Assembly: GCA_963805495.1 (NCBI GenBank)
Contig: CAWDUQ010000002.1
Span: forward strand, 1,488,001-1,552,000
Length of the DNA stretch: 64,000 nt
From: DAHUXD01 sp963805495
Lineage (GTDB): Bacteria > Acidobacteriota > Thermoanaerobaculia > UBA5066 > Gp7-AA6
Direction of reading: 5' to 3'
Shown here piece after piece: positions 1 through 8,226 of this stretch. Position numbers and translations under genes: made by a program. The stretch's first letter is position 1, and every line of letters starts with the position of its first letter. Under the pieces are notes generated by a model that saw only the letters and a list, made by a program, of their open reading frames with translations, did no database searches and was not told where the DNA came from.

Positions 1-692
1 ATCCGATCGGGGTCCTCGGGGTCGACGACGAGCGCGGTCAGGTGGGGACAGGCGGGCGGCGGCGACGCCACGAGGTCCCAGAAATACCCTCCCGTTCTGC
101 TGCGAAACACGCCGTTGCCCGCGACTGCGAGAAGCGCGCCGCCAGCCTGGATGTCGAGCCTCACGTCGCCTGTGAACGGGGCTGGAAGTTCCCTCCACGT
201 GTCGCCCCCATCATCGCTCCGCACGAAGCGATTGTTGGCGGACAAGGCGATGTCGACGGAACGCGGGTCGCCGGGGTCGAAGGCGATCGAGTGCTGGTGG
301 ACGTAGCCCGGAGAAAAGCTGGCCACGAGGGTCCATGTGGCCCCGGAGTCGAGCGAACGGTAGAGGAAGCTGTCTCCGACGTCGTTCGTCGCCGCGAACA
401 GCCGCGCGGGATCGTTCGGATCGACCCGCAGGTCGCCGGGCCACTGGCCGTCGGGTCCCGTCGCCAGGCTGGTCCACGAAGCACCCGCGTCCGTGCTCTT
501 GAAGACGGCGGTCCGTGAAGAATCCCACCCGAGACCATAGACCGTCGCGTCGTCGTCGGGCGCCAGGGCGAAAACGCTCATCCACGGCGGGCCGCTCCAC
601 CGGAAAGCCTCCCCGGTTCGCTCCGGGACCATCCGAGGATCGCCGGAGGTCAATCCGGCAGCAGAGAGCGCGAAGACGAGCCAGCAAAGCAA
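1..692 (-). CDS. BNR/Asp-box repeat secreted protein, 3' end outside window
   Basis: The minus frame stays open from about 692 to the left edge, so the C-terminus is missing. It carries repeated Asp-box motifs of the S-x-D-x-G-x-x-W type (STDAGASW, SLDSGATW, SDDGGDTW) spaced about 50 residues apart, as in sialidase/sortilin-like beta-propellers. I chose a TTG start at 692-690 because it gives a short hydrophobic signal-like segment; the first ATG (632-630) would remove it, and neither start has a convincing ribosome binding site. The substrate is unknown; such propellers are often extracellular glycan- or protein-binding modules. A longer ORF in another frame across the same bases is a shadow. 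Confidence 0.6.
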   Translation of the reverse strand, partial: MLCWLVFALSAAGLTSGDPRMVPERTGEAFRWSGPPWMSVFALAPDDDATVYGLGWDSSRTAVFKSTDAGASWTSLATGPDGQWPGDLRVDPNDPARLFAATNDVGDSFLYRSLDSGATWTLVASFSPGYVHQHSIAFDPGDPRSVDIALSANNRFVRSDDGGDTWRELPAPFTGDVRLDIQAGGALLAVAGNGVFRSRTGGYFWDLVASPPPACPHLTALVVDPEDPDR

Positions 693-773
693 CCTGAAGG
701 AGTATACGCAGGCGCTCGCCGGGACGTCGCAATCACACGCGACGGCGTCCGGCTCACCGCGGCCCGATCGGCC

Positions 774-1199
774 TCACCGCCTTTCGGCGACGTAGATCTT
801 GTTGACGATCTTCCAGTCGTCGCCGAGCTTCAGGAGGTTCAGGTAGTCGGTGTAGGTCGACCCGGGGTAAGCCTCGACCACCTTCACCGCGGCGGCGGAG
901 CCGGTCACGTCAACGCTGACGATGCGCAGGTCTCCCTTTTCCTCCTGGCCGGCGCTCTTCGCGAAGCCCTCGTACCACTGCTCCTGCGTGAGCTGGCCGA
1001 GAGTTCCGTCCTTCTTTCGGAAGTAGAGCCTCGCCTCGGGATAAAAGGCCTTCCGGAAACTGTCGACGTCGTTGAACTTGAGACCGTGCAGGTACGTCTC
1101 GACCGTCCGGCGGACCGCGGCGTCGTCGGACGCGGGCTCCGCGGCGCGAACCGCCGCCGCGCACGCCAGGACGAGACCGAATGCCAGGGCTCTCCTCAC
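774..1199 (-). CDS. NTF2-like (SnoaL/lumazine-binding-type) secreted protein
   Basis: 141 aa. Residues 1-19 form a signal peptide with an A-x-A end (VRAAEP). The rest looks like a single NTF2-fold domain: an initial helix with VRRTVETYLHGL, then D-x-x-x-F-R-K-A-F-Y-P-E-A, and a C-terminal strand ending DWKIVNKIYVAERR, as in the putative lumazine-binding/DUF4440-like families. These domains bind small ligands or act as simple hydrolases or isomerases; no specific activity can be assigned. It lies just downstream of the next secreted-protein gene and touches it, so the two are probably cotranscribed with argF. Confidence 0.6.
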   Translation of the reverse strand: MRRALAFGLVLACAAAVRAAEPASDDAAVRRTVETYLHGLKFNDVDSFRKAFYPEARLYFRKKDGTLGQLTQEQWYEGFAKSAGQEEKGDLRIVSVDVTGSAAAVKVVEAYPGSTYTDYLNLLKLGDDWKIVNKIYVAERR

Positions 1200-1732
1200 C
1201 GTGCCTCCTTCTGTGCCTCCAGGCGCATCGAGTCGAAGAACGCGTCGACCGCGGCCTCGTGGAGAATGTCCCGCGTCTCGGCCGTGTAGGTGATGCTGTA
1301 GAAGCCGTCGCCCGCGTCGATGATGATGACGCGATGCGGCGGCGGCCGGTCGGGCTTCGAGCCGTAGAGTTCGACGCTCAGGTACCGGATCTTGCCGGGG
1401 TCGAGCCCTTTCGGCTGCCAGCGCTCCGCGAGCATGTCCGGGAAGGACTGGCGCGTGACGGCCATGTCGGCTCGGACGAACGACTCGAGGTCGGCGAGCG
1501 CCGGGACGTTCGGGTCCTTCGCCTGGTACGCGATCGCAATCGCGCGGTCGGTGTTCTCCGGAGTCCTCCCCTTCGGGAGAAACATCAGCTCGACGCCGGC
1601 CTTGCGGGCCCCGGGCGCATCCATCACCCAGCCCGGAGGGACGTCGTACGCGAGCGTGGCGGGCGCCGGCTTGCCCGCGGCCGTCGCCGCGAGGGCCGCC
1701 GCCAGGACAAGGCCGCGCCGGAGGGCTCGCAC
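1196..1732 (-). CDS. Secreted protein of unknown function
   Basis: 178 aa from a GTG start at 1732-1730, placed two bases after the argF stop (TGACC-GTG), which decides the start. An N-terminal hydrophobic stretch (GLVLAAALAATAAGKP) is a probable signal peptide. The mature part has a GWVMDAPG-like segment and a C-terminal GDGFYSITYTAET motif, resembling small proteins of the PsbP/DUF1795 type that read stress-response or transport lipids, but the resemblance is loose. The 3' end overlaps the next gene by 4 bp, so it is translationally linked to the NTF2-like gene. Function not assigned. Confidence 0.6.
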   Translation of the reverse strand: MRALRRGLVLAAALAATAAGKPAPATLAYDVPPGWVMDAPGARKAGVELMFLPKGRTPENTDRAIAIAYQAKDPNVPALADLESFVRADMAVTRQSFPDMLAERWQPKGLDPGKIRYLSVELYGSKPDRPPPHRVIIIDAGDGFYSITYTAETRDILHEAAVDAFFDSMRLEAQKEAR

Positions 1733-1734
1733 GG

Positions 1735-2742
1735 TCAGCCGAGGGTCGCCACGAGAATGGCCTTGATCGTGTGCATCCGATTCTCGGCCTGGTCGAAGAC
1801 GATCGACGCGGGCGACTCGAAGACTTCCTCGGCCACTTCGAGGCCCTCCAGGCCGAACCTGGCGTACAGCTCCTCGCCCTTGGTCGTCTCCCGGTTGTGG
1901 AAGGCGGGCAGGCAGTGCATGAACTTCGCGCTCGGGTTGCCGGTCGCCTTCATGAGCGCCGCGGTCACCCGGTACTTCCTGAGCGCCTGAATGCGCTCGC
2001 CCCAGGCGGCGGCGGGCTCGCCCATCGACACCCAGACGTCGGTGTGGACGAAGTCGCAGCCCTTGACGCCCTTCCTGGGGTCCTCGGTCAGCGTCAGCCG
2101 GGCGCCCGAGTCCTTCGCGAGAGCACGCGCCCGCGCGACGACGTCGGAACCTGGCCAGAGCGCTTTCGGCGCGGCAAGGCGAACGTCCATCCCCATGCGG
2201 GCCCCGACGAGGAGGAGCGAGTTGCCCATGTTGTTGCGCGCGTCGCCGAGGTAGCAGTACGCGACCCGGTGGAGCGGCTTCTCGGAGTGCTCCTCCATCG
2301 TCAGCAGGTCCGCGAGCATCTGCGTCGGGTGCGACTCGTCCGTGAGGCCGTTGTAGACGGGCACGCCCGAGGAACGCGCCAGCTCCTCGACGACGGTCTG
2401 CCGGAAGCCCCGGTACTCGATCGCGTCGTACATCCGCCCGAGAACGCGCGCCGTGTCCCGGATCGACTCCTTGTGGCCGATCTGCGAACCCGACGGGTCG
2501 AGGTAGGTGACGCCCATCCCCTGGTCGTACGCGGCGACCTCGAACGCGCAGCGCGTGCGGGTCGAGGTCTTCTCGAAAATGAGGCAGAGGTTGCGGCCTT
2601 TCAGCCTCGCGACCTCGGTGCCGGCGTACTTGGCGCGCTTGAGGTCCTTCGACAGGTCGAGCAGAAAGCGAATCTCGTCCCGAGAGAAGTCGGACATCTC
2701 CAGGACGCTTCGGTTCTTCAGGTTCACTGGCATGAGCGTCAT
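1735..2742 (-). CDS. argF: Ornithine carbamoyltransferase
   Basis: 335 aa, a normal length. Catalyses carbamoyl phosphate plus ornithine to citrulline in arginine synthesis, in the cytoplasm. The carbamoyl-phosphate-binding STRTR motif is at about residues 60-64, HPTQ at about 138-141, and the ornithine-site motif HCLPAFH at about 276-282. The sequence resembles the E. coli ArgF/ArgI type, which shares features with catabolic ArcB, but no arcA or arcC lies nearby, so the anabolic role is favoured. The ATG at 2742 follows a GGGAG at close spacing; a second ATG three codons on is also possible. Confidence 0.95.
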   Translation of the reverse strand: MTLMPVNLKNRSVLEMSDFSRDEIRFLLDLSKDLKRAKYAGTEVARLKGRNLCLIFEKTSTRTRCAFEVAAYDQGMGVTYLDPSGSQIGHKESIRDTARVLGRMYDAIEYRGFRQTVVEELARSSGVPVYNGLTDESHPTQMLADLLTMEEHSEKPLHRVAYCYLGDARNNMGNSLLLVGARMGMDVRLAAPKALWPGSDVVARARALAKDSGARLTLTEDPRKGVKGCDFVHTDVWVSMGEPAAAWGERIQALRKYRVTAALMKATGNPSAKFMHCLPAFHNRETTKGEELYARFGLEGLEVAEEVFESPASIVFDQAENRMHTIKAILVATLG

Positions 2743-2810
2743 TCTCTCCCGAGTTCAAAGCGGGCGGGGACGAGCCGTCCACCGAAGGCAAGCCACCGGC
2801 ATTAGGCAAC

Positions 2811-2843
2811 GCCGGGCGAAGCCCGGCGGTAACCCGCCCCTAC
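2811..2843. repeat. Intergenic repeat, GTAGGGGCGG family (variant copy)
   Basis: Between argF and the DUF374 gene. A perfect small hairpin (GCCGGGC-GAA-GCCCGGC) at 2811-2827 is followed by CCGCCCCTAC, the same 10-bp end found at 5301-5310. On the minus strand the element begins GTAGGGGCGGGTTACC. It is related to, but not identical with, the copies at 5259 and 23784. Confidence 0.55.
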
Positions 2844-2866
2844 GACCGAGGGCTTCGCACCCGGTA

Positions 2867-3529
2867 TCAATCGACCGGCTCCCAGGGCGGAGGCGGGTGA
2901 ACACCGGCCGCCCGGTCGACTTCCCGGGTGATCGCATCGACCGCGGCCCCGATCTTCGCCAGCGCCTCTTCGTCCGGCATCTCCTCCGGAATCGCGAAGG
3001 GCTCGCCGTACCCGACCACGCAGCGCGAAAACGGCTTCGGAATCATGTAGCTGTCCCACGACCTCAGGAACAGCGGACGGGTGCAGGAATAGGTGTGCGG
3101 CAGGATCCAGGCGCCGGTCTCACGCACCAGGCGCAGGACCCCCGGCTGGACGACACGCGGCGGCCCCTTCGGACCGTCGACGGTCAGGGCGGCGGTATGC
3201 CCGGCCCGCACACGCGCGATCATCTGCTGCAGCGCCGTGCCGCCGCCCTTTCCGGTCGAGCCCCGCGCGGCAATGTAGCCGTGCCGGACGAGCCACCGGG
3301 CGATGAGCTCGCCGTCCTTCGAACGCGAGGCCATGGTCACCATGCCCTCGCGGACATGGATCATCGCCGGCAGGATCAACCGGCCGTGCCAGAGCGTGTA
3401 CGCGATCGGGACCCTGCGCGCGAGAAGGGACGTCTCGTGTTCCGGGTGAAGCGTCTCGATCCGAAGCGTGGCGCGCAGGCCGAAGACACCGGCGGCAACG
3501 AGGCCGGCCTTGAAGCTCGCGCCCGGCAT
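2867..3529 (-). CDS. DUF374 lysophospholipid acyltransferase-like protein
   Basis: 220 aa. Matches the DUF374 branch of the LPLAT superfamily: YTLWHGRLI near residue 45 replaces the usual HxxxxD region, then ASRSKDGELIA, GSTGKGGG and the hallmark TVDGPKGP at about residues 115-122. In Gram-negative bacteria members sit at the inner membrane and are thought to acylate lipid A precursors or lysophospholipids. The 3' end carries a Pro-rich tail (HPPPPWEP). It follows the serine-hydrolase gene on the same strand, with only 6 bp between them. Confidence 0.8.
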   Translation of the reverse strand: MPGASFKAGLVAAGVFGLRATLRIETLHPEHETSLLARRVPIAYTLWHGRLILPAMIHVREGMVTMASRSKDGELIARWLVRHGYIAARGSTGKGGGTALQQMIARVRAGHTAALTVDGPKGPPRVVQPGVLRLVRETGAWILPHTYSCTRPLFLRSWDSYMIPKPFSRCVVGYGEPFAIPEEMPDEEALAKIGAAVDAITREVDRAAGVHPPPPWEPVD

Positions 3530-3535
3530 CGAACT

Positions 3536-4504
3536 TTACGGGCGACCGGCGGCCGCGAAGTGGGCCGCGACCTTTTCGTAGACGCTCGGAATGACCTCGG
3601 GCACCTTCTTGACGCCCTGGGTGAAGACGGCCACGATGAAGTCGGACCCGTTGGGGAGTGCGACCCGCGCCACGAGGTGATGGAAGTCGTAGGCGTCGCC
3701 GGACTTGGCCCACACGCGGCTGCCCTTCGGCAGGTTCTGCCCCGCCAGGCGCGCGTCCTCGAGCTCGAGGTCCTCGAGGGCCTCGCTCCCGGTGATGTCC
3801 CGCGCGAGGAGCATGAGCATCTGGTCGGTCAGGGCCTCGCCGGCCACCTCGCCCCGGACGATCTCCTTGAAGATCCGGGCGGCCTCCGCCGCCGTCATGC
3901 GGTTGCGGTTCTTTCCGCCGTCGCGAAACGCCTGCTCCCGCCCGTAGGCGTCCTCGCAGAAGGTTTTCTGGTTGGCGTTCAGGTTCGCGTACCCGCGCCC
4001 GCGGTACCAGTCGTTCACGACGTTGCGCTTCGACTTCCAGCGTTCCCACTCGGCGCCCGAAAGCTCGGGGCCAGAGGTCGTGCCCGTGATCGAGTCGACC
4101 ACGAAGCCCGTCGCGTCGTTCGAGGAGATCGTGATCATGTCCCGGACGGCCCGGACGAGCTCCGGCGTGTCGTCGAGCTTGCCGGCCTGCTTGCGCGACT
4201 CATAGTAGGAGAGGAAGCACAGCTTCACGACCGAGCAGGGGTAGTAGGAGGCGTCACCCCGGTATGAGCCGGCGGGGAACGAGGCGTCGGGAACCGGCGC
4301 CGTCATGTCGATGACGGCGATCGAGAGACCCTGCTCGGTCAGGCCGCGGCCGGCGAACTGCTCGACGGTCTCGGCGGCGATCTTCGCCAGGGCCGCGTCG
4401 AGCGCGGGGGACGGGTCGAGCTTCGAAATCGGCGCGGGCCCTTCCGCCGCCGACAGCGCCGCCGCGAGGCCGAGCGCGGCGACCGTTCCGGCCGCAAGCC
4501 TCAG
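3536..4504 (-). CDS. Class A beta-lactamase/transpeptidase-fold serine hydrolase
   Basis: 322 aa from a CTG start at 4504-4502 that overlaps the upstream stop as CTGA. A GGGAGG lies 7 bases before it, and the protein then opens with a good signal peptide (LAAGTVAALGLAAALSAAEG). The penicillin-binding fold motifs are S-V-V-K at about 91-94, S-N-D at about 125, and K-S-G in place of KTG near 270. That fits a periplasmic serine beta-lactamase or D,D-peptidase relative; substrate unknown. Insertions rich in charged and Asn residues (RNVVNDWYRGRGYANLNANQK) are unlike classical class A enzymes. An in-frame ATG at 4666 exists but lies inside the upstream gene. Confidence 0.75.
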   Translation of the reverse strand: MRLAAGTVAALGLAAALSAAEGPAPISKLDPSPALDAALAKIAAETVEQFAGRGLTEQGLSIAVIDMTAPVPDASFPAGSYRGDASYYPCSVVKLCFLSYYESRKQAGKLDDTPELVRAVRDMITISSNDATGFVVDSITGTTSGPELSGAEWERWKSKRNVVNDWYRGRGYANLNANQKTFCEDAYGREQAFRDGGKNRNRMTAAEAARIFKEIVRGEVAGEALTDQMLMLLARDITGSEALEDLELEDARLAGQNLPKGSRVWAKSGDAYDFHHLVARVALPNGSDFIVAVFTQGVKKVPEVIPSVYEKVAAHFAAAGRP

Positions 4505-4791
4505 GAGCGCGCCTCCCGCGACCCGGGGAAGGAGAGCGGCGCCCGGGCCGGGGGAAGCGAGGCCGCGTTGCGCTTCCGGGCGCGCAGGACCAGAAAAACC
4601 AGGGTCCCGGCCATGGAGAACGGCACCGCGATCATCAGCAGGATCGACAGGTACATCCCGCGCCACACTCCCGCACCGCCGTCGTCCGCCTCGCTGCAGA
4701 GCGGACAGGCCGACGCGACGGCCGCCAGGACGACCGCTCCCAGGGCCGCGATCGCGACGATGCGGAGAAGCCTCTTTCCGGAAGCGCTCAT
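4501..4791 (-). CDS. Small membrane protein with CxxC motif, oxidase operon
   Basis: 96 aa, start ATG 4791-4789, five bases after the DUF420 stop. It has two transmembrane segments: residues about 8-25 (LRIVAIAALGAVVLAAVASA), immediately followed by CPLC, and about 43-65 (YLSILLMIAVPFSMAGTLVFLVL), then a basic tail. The CxxC faces the periplasm if the N-terminus is inside, suggesting thiol redox or copper handling during oxidase assembly. That is inference from position and motif; I know no named family. The gene was part of a longer ORF in the same frame, but the internal ATG fits the operon spacing. Confidence 0.6.
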   Translation of the reverse strand: MSASGKRLLRIVAIAALGAVVLAAVASACPLCSEADDGGAGVWRGMYLSILLMIAVPFSMAGTLVFLVLRARKRNAASLPPARAPLSFPGSREARS

Positions 4792-4796
4792 CGCCT

Positions 4797-5237
4797 TCAC
4801 CTTACCCGAATCGGGCCGGGATCGTAAAGCTGGTAGAGCATCAGGTAGATCACGACCCCGGTGACCGAGACGTAGAGCCACAGCGGGAACGTCCAGCGCG
4901 CCAGGCGCCGGTGCTTCTCGTCCCGGCGCTTCAGGCCCAGGTAGAGGGTCCGGAGGACCATCGGCACGATGGCGGCGGCGAGGATCGTGTGCGTGGTCAG
5001 GATCGTGAAGTACACGAGGCGCACGGGGCCCTGGCCCGTGAAGCGCACCGAACCGACCGCGGCGTGGTAGACGAGGTAGCAGACGAGGAACACGGCGGAG
5101 GTCGAGGCGGCGGCCAGCATCAGCGCCCGGTGCCGGTCGATCTTCCGGGCCCGGATGGCCCGGTAGCCGAGGACGAGCAGGACCGCGCTCGCCGCGTTCA
5201 GCGTCGCGTTGACGGCAGGAAGCTGGGTGATGTTCAC
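4797..5237 (-). CDS. DUF420 membrane protein (CtaM/YozB-like)
   Basis: 146 aa with four predicted membrane helices. DUF420 features include the conserved H in the DRHRALMLAA loop, LVYHAAVGS, and THTILAAAIVPMVLRTLYLGLKRR, followed by HRRLARWTFPLWLYVSVTGVVIYLMLY. DUF420 proteins travel with aa3/caa3 oxidase genes; the Bacillus/Staphylococcus relative CtaM is required for maturation of heme-copper oxidases. Here it lies downstream of ctaE after a short intergenic repeat and just before the CxxC membrane protein, so an oxidase assembly role is likely. Confidence 0.85.
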   Translation of the reverse strand: MNITQLPAVNATLNAASAVLLVLGYRAIRARKIDRHRALMLAAASTSAVFLVCYLVYHAAVGSVRFTGQGPVRLVYFTILTTHTILAAAIVPMVLRTLYLGLKRRDEKHRRLARWTFPLWLYVSVTGVVIYLMLYQLYDPGPIRVR

Positions 5238-5258
5238 GGGCGGCTCTCGCCCCCGGTC

Positions 5259-5310
5259 GTAGGGGCGGCCCTTGCGGCCGCCCGAGGGCGGGGACGAGCC
5301 CCGCCCCTAC
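5259..5310. repeat. Intergenic palindromic repeat, GTAGGGGCGG family (full copy)
   Basis: A 52-bp element with perfect 10-bp terminal inverted repeats (GTAGGGGCGG at 5259-5268, CCGCCCCTAC at 5301-5310) and two internal hairpins (GGCGGCC-CTT-GCGGCCGCC and GGGCGGGG-ACGA-GCCCCGCCC). It fills the gap between ctaE and the DUF420 gene, inside an operon, so it would be transcribed as a stable mRNA stem. Its first 25 bases recur at 23784-23808. Confidence 0.7.
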
Positions 5311-5319
5311 TCCGGAGAC

Positions 5320-5922
<603 letters not shown>

Positions 5923-5944
5923 GTCGTTGTTCGCTCCTGCTCTG

Positions 5945-6244
5945 TTACGGCCTGGGCAGAACCAGCTCGCCGATTCCGACCGACACGAGGATGCATCCCA
6001 GGATCAGCGTCGACGCGAAAAGGACGCCCATGATGCGGCGCTCGAACTTGAGGTGCATGAAGTACAGGGCGACGAGCACCGCCTTGATGATCGCGAGTCC
6101 CACGATCCCCCCGGCGAGCACGAGCTCGGAATGGTGCGGAATGATCGCCCACGCGATCTCGCCGATCGTGAGCCCCAGCAGCCACCAGAAGATGGCCATG
6201 TAGTTGGGTATCTGGTGCGTGTCGCTGTGTGCTTCGGACGACAT
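5945..6244 (-). CDS. ctaF: Cytochrome c oxidase subunit IV (CtaF-type)
   Basis: 99 aa, three transmembrane helices. It starts with a His-rich soluble N-terminus (SSEAHSDTHQIPNY), then MAIFWWLLGLTIGEIAWAI, a second helix around residues 45-65 ending LVALYFMHLKFERR, and a third near ILGCILVSVGIGELV. The AxYFMHLKFE signature is typical of bacterial subunit IV proteins. Its role is structural, stabilising the subunit I-III complex. It sits between the 35-aa membrane peptide and ctaE. Confidence 0.85.
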   Translation of the reverse strand: MSSEAHSDTHQIPNYMAIFWWLLGLTIGEIAWAIIPHHSELVLAGGIVGLAIIKAVLVALYFMHLKFERRIMGVLFASTLILGCILVSVGIGELVLPRP

Positions 6245-6254
6245 CGTTCCCCCT

Positions 6255-6362
6255 TCAGTGCGCTCGCGAGACGATGAAGAGAATCGACCCGAGGAAGAGA
6301 CCCGCGCCGAGGCTCACGAGGATCCAGAGGACCCGGCGGTTGGTCGCGTCGGTCGCGGTCAT
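6255..6362 (-). CDS. 35-aa single-pass membrane peptide in oxidase operon
   Basis: Start ATG 6362-6360 overlaps the ctaB stop as ATGA, and the stop lies 10 bp before ctaF. The translation is a polar N-terminus (TATDATNRR) followed by one helix (VLWILVSLGAGLFLGSILFIV) and SRAH. Too short for most gene callers and hidden in a longer shadow ORF. The tight coupling on both sides argues that it is translated. Small single-helix subunits are known in other heme-copper oxidases (CcoQ/CcoH-like, CydX-like); whether this is one is inference. Confidence 0.55.
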   Translation of the reverse strand: MTATDATNRRVLWILVSLGAGLFLGSILFIVSRAH

Positions 6363-7252
6363 CGATCGAACACCATGAGCCCCAGAAGGGCCGGCAGGTA
6401 CAGCACCGACGCGAGGAAGAGACGCCGCGCCGCCGGGACCGTGCGCTGCCAGGCGAAAACGAGGGTGAAGGCGAGGAAGGCCGTACCGAGCAGCAGCGCC
6501 CCCCAGAGGTAGCCCCGGCCCGCCGAGGCGAGGAACCCGGCCGCGAGGGTCACGGGCAGGAGAGCCGTGGCGTAGAGGACGGCTTGCCGGCCGGTCGAGG
6601 AGCCGTCCCGGTCGGTCACGGCGAGCATCGGGAAGCCTCCGCGGGCGTAGTCCTCGCGGTAGAGCCAGCCGATCGCCAGGAAGTGCGGGAGCTGCCAGAG
6701 AAACAGGATGGCGAAGAGGCCCCAGCCGGCGGGGCCGAGGGACCCGCGCGCGGCGGCCCAGCCCATGAGCGGTGGCAGGGCCCCGGGTACCGCCCCGACG
6801 ACCGTGCAGAGCGAGCTGACGCGCTTGAGCGGCGTGTACACGAAGACGTACGAGAAGATCGTCGCCGCGCCGAGCGCGAGGGTCAGCGGATTGACGGCCG
6901 CCAGCAGCGCCAGCCCCACGACGGAAAGGGCGATTCCGAAGGCGCGGGCGTCTTCGGGGCGGAGCCGGCCCGAGGGAATGGGACGGCGGCTCGTGCGGTG
7001 CATGAGCGCGTCGGTTTCCCGCTCGACGTAGTTGTTGAGGGCCGAGGCTCCCCCGCACAGGAGCGCCGTGCCGGCCATGAAGATCAGGAAGGCCAGGAAA
7101 GAAAAGCTCCCCGGACCGCCGACGGCGTAGCCGACCCCGGCGGTCAGGAGGACGAGCATCGTGATGCGTGGCTTCGCGAGCTCCAGGTAGTCCCCGAAGC
7201 GCGGGGAAACCTCCCCGGCGGGCAGCGCGGCCGCGGCGGGAGCTACTTCCAC
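6359..7252 (-). CDS. ctaB: Protoheme IX farnesyltransferase (heme O synthase)
   Basis: 297 aa from a GTG start at 7252-7250 that overlaps the ctaA stop by 10 bp. An upstream extension of the frame runs through ctaA and is a shadow. UbiA-type prenyltransferase: first Asp-rich motif in ALNNYVERETDALMHRT (N-x-x-x-D region) at about 75-90, YTPLKR at about 137, the second cytoplasmic loop LYREDYARGGFPML with the DxxxD-like pattern, and eight to nine helices. Transfers farnesyl to heme b to give heme O, the precursor CtaA converts to heme A. Confidence 0.93.
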   Translation of the reverse strand: MEVAPAAAALPAGEVSPRFGDYLELAKPRITMLVLLTAGVGYAVGGPGSFSFLAFLIFMAGTALLCGGASALNNYVERETDALMHRTSRRPIPSGRLRPEDARAFGIALSVVGLALLAAVNPLTLALGAATIFSYVFVYTPLKRVSSLCTVVGAVPGALPPLMGWAAARGSLGPAGWGLFAILFLWQLPHFLAIGWLYREDYARGGFPMLAVTDRDGSSTGRQAVLYATALLPVTLAAGFLASAGRGYLWGALLLGTAFLAFTLVFAWQRTVPAARRLFLASVLYLPALLGLMVFDR

Positions 7253-8226
7253 CCGGCTGCCCTTCCCGGCATCGCGGGCCGGATCGGAACGACGTTGTTG
7301 CGGCGGCGGTCGAGGGCGAGCGCCGAGACCGTCAGGGCGACGGTCGATCCCAGCAGCAGGGCGCCCGTCGCGACGTGCGCCGTCGTGAGAATGACGTCCT
7401 TCTTCGACAGCACCGTCAGCGCTCCGAGGGTGACCTGGACGGCGACGAGCCCGCACAACCCGGCGGCGGCGCGCGATAGCCCCCGGCGCCCCGAACGGAA
7501 CGCGCGGACCGCCGAAGCGGCGACGAGCACGGCGATCGCGAGGGCCATGATCCGGTGAGCGAAGGCGATCGCCACGGGGAGGGTGCCGAGGGGCGGAACG
7601 ATCCGCCCGAGCGCGAGCGGGAAGTCCGGAATCGCGAGTCCGGACTTCGTATGCCGCATCACGGCGCCCACCACAAGCTGCACGAAGATGACGGCGCCGG
7701 TCGCCCCGGCGAGCCGCGCGACGGGGCTCGCGCGGAACGCACCGGTGAGGCTCGCCGGTGCGGCCTCGCGGAAGCGGGGCGAAGTGGCGACGGCGATCGT
7801 GACGGTCAGGACGAAAAAGATCTGCGCCAGGCAACCGTGCGCCACGGAGATCGGCGTCGGGAGAAAGTAGATCACGGTCAGGCCGCCGAGGAGCCCCTGG
7901 GCGACGACGGCCGCGAGCGCGGCGTAGCCGAGCCTCCGCACCCACGCACGGTCTTCGCGGCGCGCGAGCCAGATCGCGAGGATGATCGTGAGAAAGCCGA
8001 CGCCGGAGGCGATGAGCCGGTGCGTGTGCTCGAACCGGATGCCGCCGACCATCTTCGACAGCGGGAATGTGAACATGTTCCAGCCGTACGTGGTCGGCCA
8101 GTCGGGCACCGAGAGGCCGGACTCGGTCGACGTCACCAGCCCGCCCGCGACGATCAGCACGAGCGTCGCCGCGGCCACGAGGACCGCGTAGGCGTGGAGG
8201 CCGCGGGGACCGGGGCGATCAGCCAT
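7243..8226 (-). CDS. ctaA: Heme A synthase
   Basis: 327 aa from ATG 8226, which lies within the end of ctaD (8-bp overlap); an upstream in-frame start would add 19 Arg/Pro-rich residues inside ctaD and is unlikely. Two homologous four-helix halves carry the expected heme-ligand histidines: FEHTHRLIAS and AHGCLAQ in the N half, AHRIMAL and TAHVATGA in the C half. An N-terminal GGLVTSTESGLSVPDWP and central MRHTKSGLAIPDFP are classic CtaA loop motifs. Oxidises the heme O methyl to formyl in the membrane. Confidence 0.95.
   Translation of the reverse strand: MADRPGPRGLHAYAVLVAAATLVLIVAGGLVTSTESGLSVPDWPTTYGWNMFTFPLSKMVGGIRFEHTHRLIASGVGFLTIILAIWLARREDRAWVRRLGYAALAAVVAQGLLGGLTVIYFLPTPISVAHGCLAQIFFVLTVTIAVATSPRFREAAPASLTGAFRASPVARLAGATGAVIFVQLVVGAVMRHTKSGLAIPDFPLALGRIVPPLGTLPVAIAFAHRIMALAIAVLVAASAVRAFRSGRRGLSRAAAGLCGLVAVQVTLGALTVLSKKDVILTTAHVATGALLLGSTVALTVSALALDRRRNNVVPIRPAMPGRAAGWK

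Noticed and set aside
42..732. Several overlapping ORFs on both strands, including a 173-aa arginine-rich one
   Set aside because: Another minus frame reads a clean Asp-box protein across the same bases; the arginine-rich translations are the usual shadows in GC-rich DNA.
1196..2809. A single 537-aa ORF running from the secreted-protein gene through argF
   Set aside because: argF reads in another frame; only the part after the argF stop is a gene, from a GTG start at 1732.
6359..7945. A ctaB start at 7945
   Set aside because: The extra 231 residues lie antisense-free within ctaA but in a shadow frame; heme O synthases begin near LELAKPR, consistent with GTG 7252.
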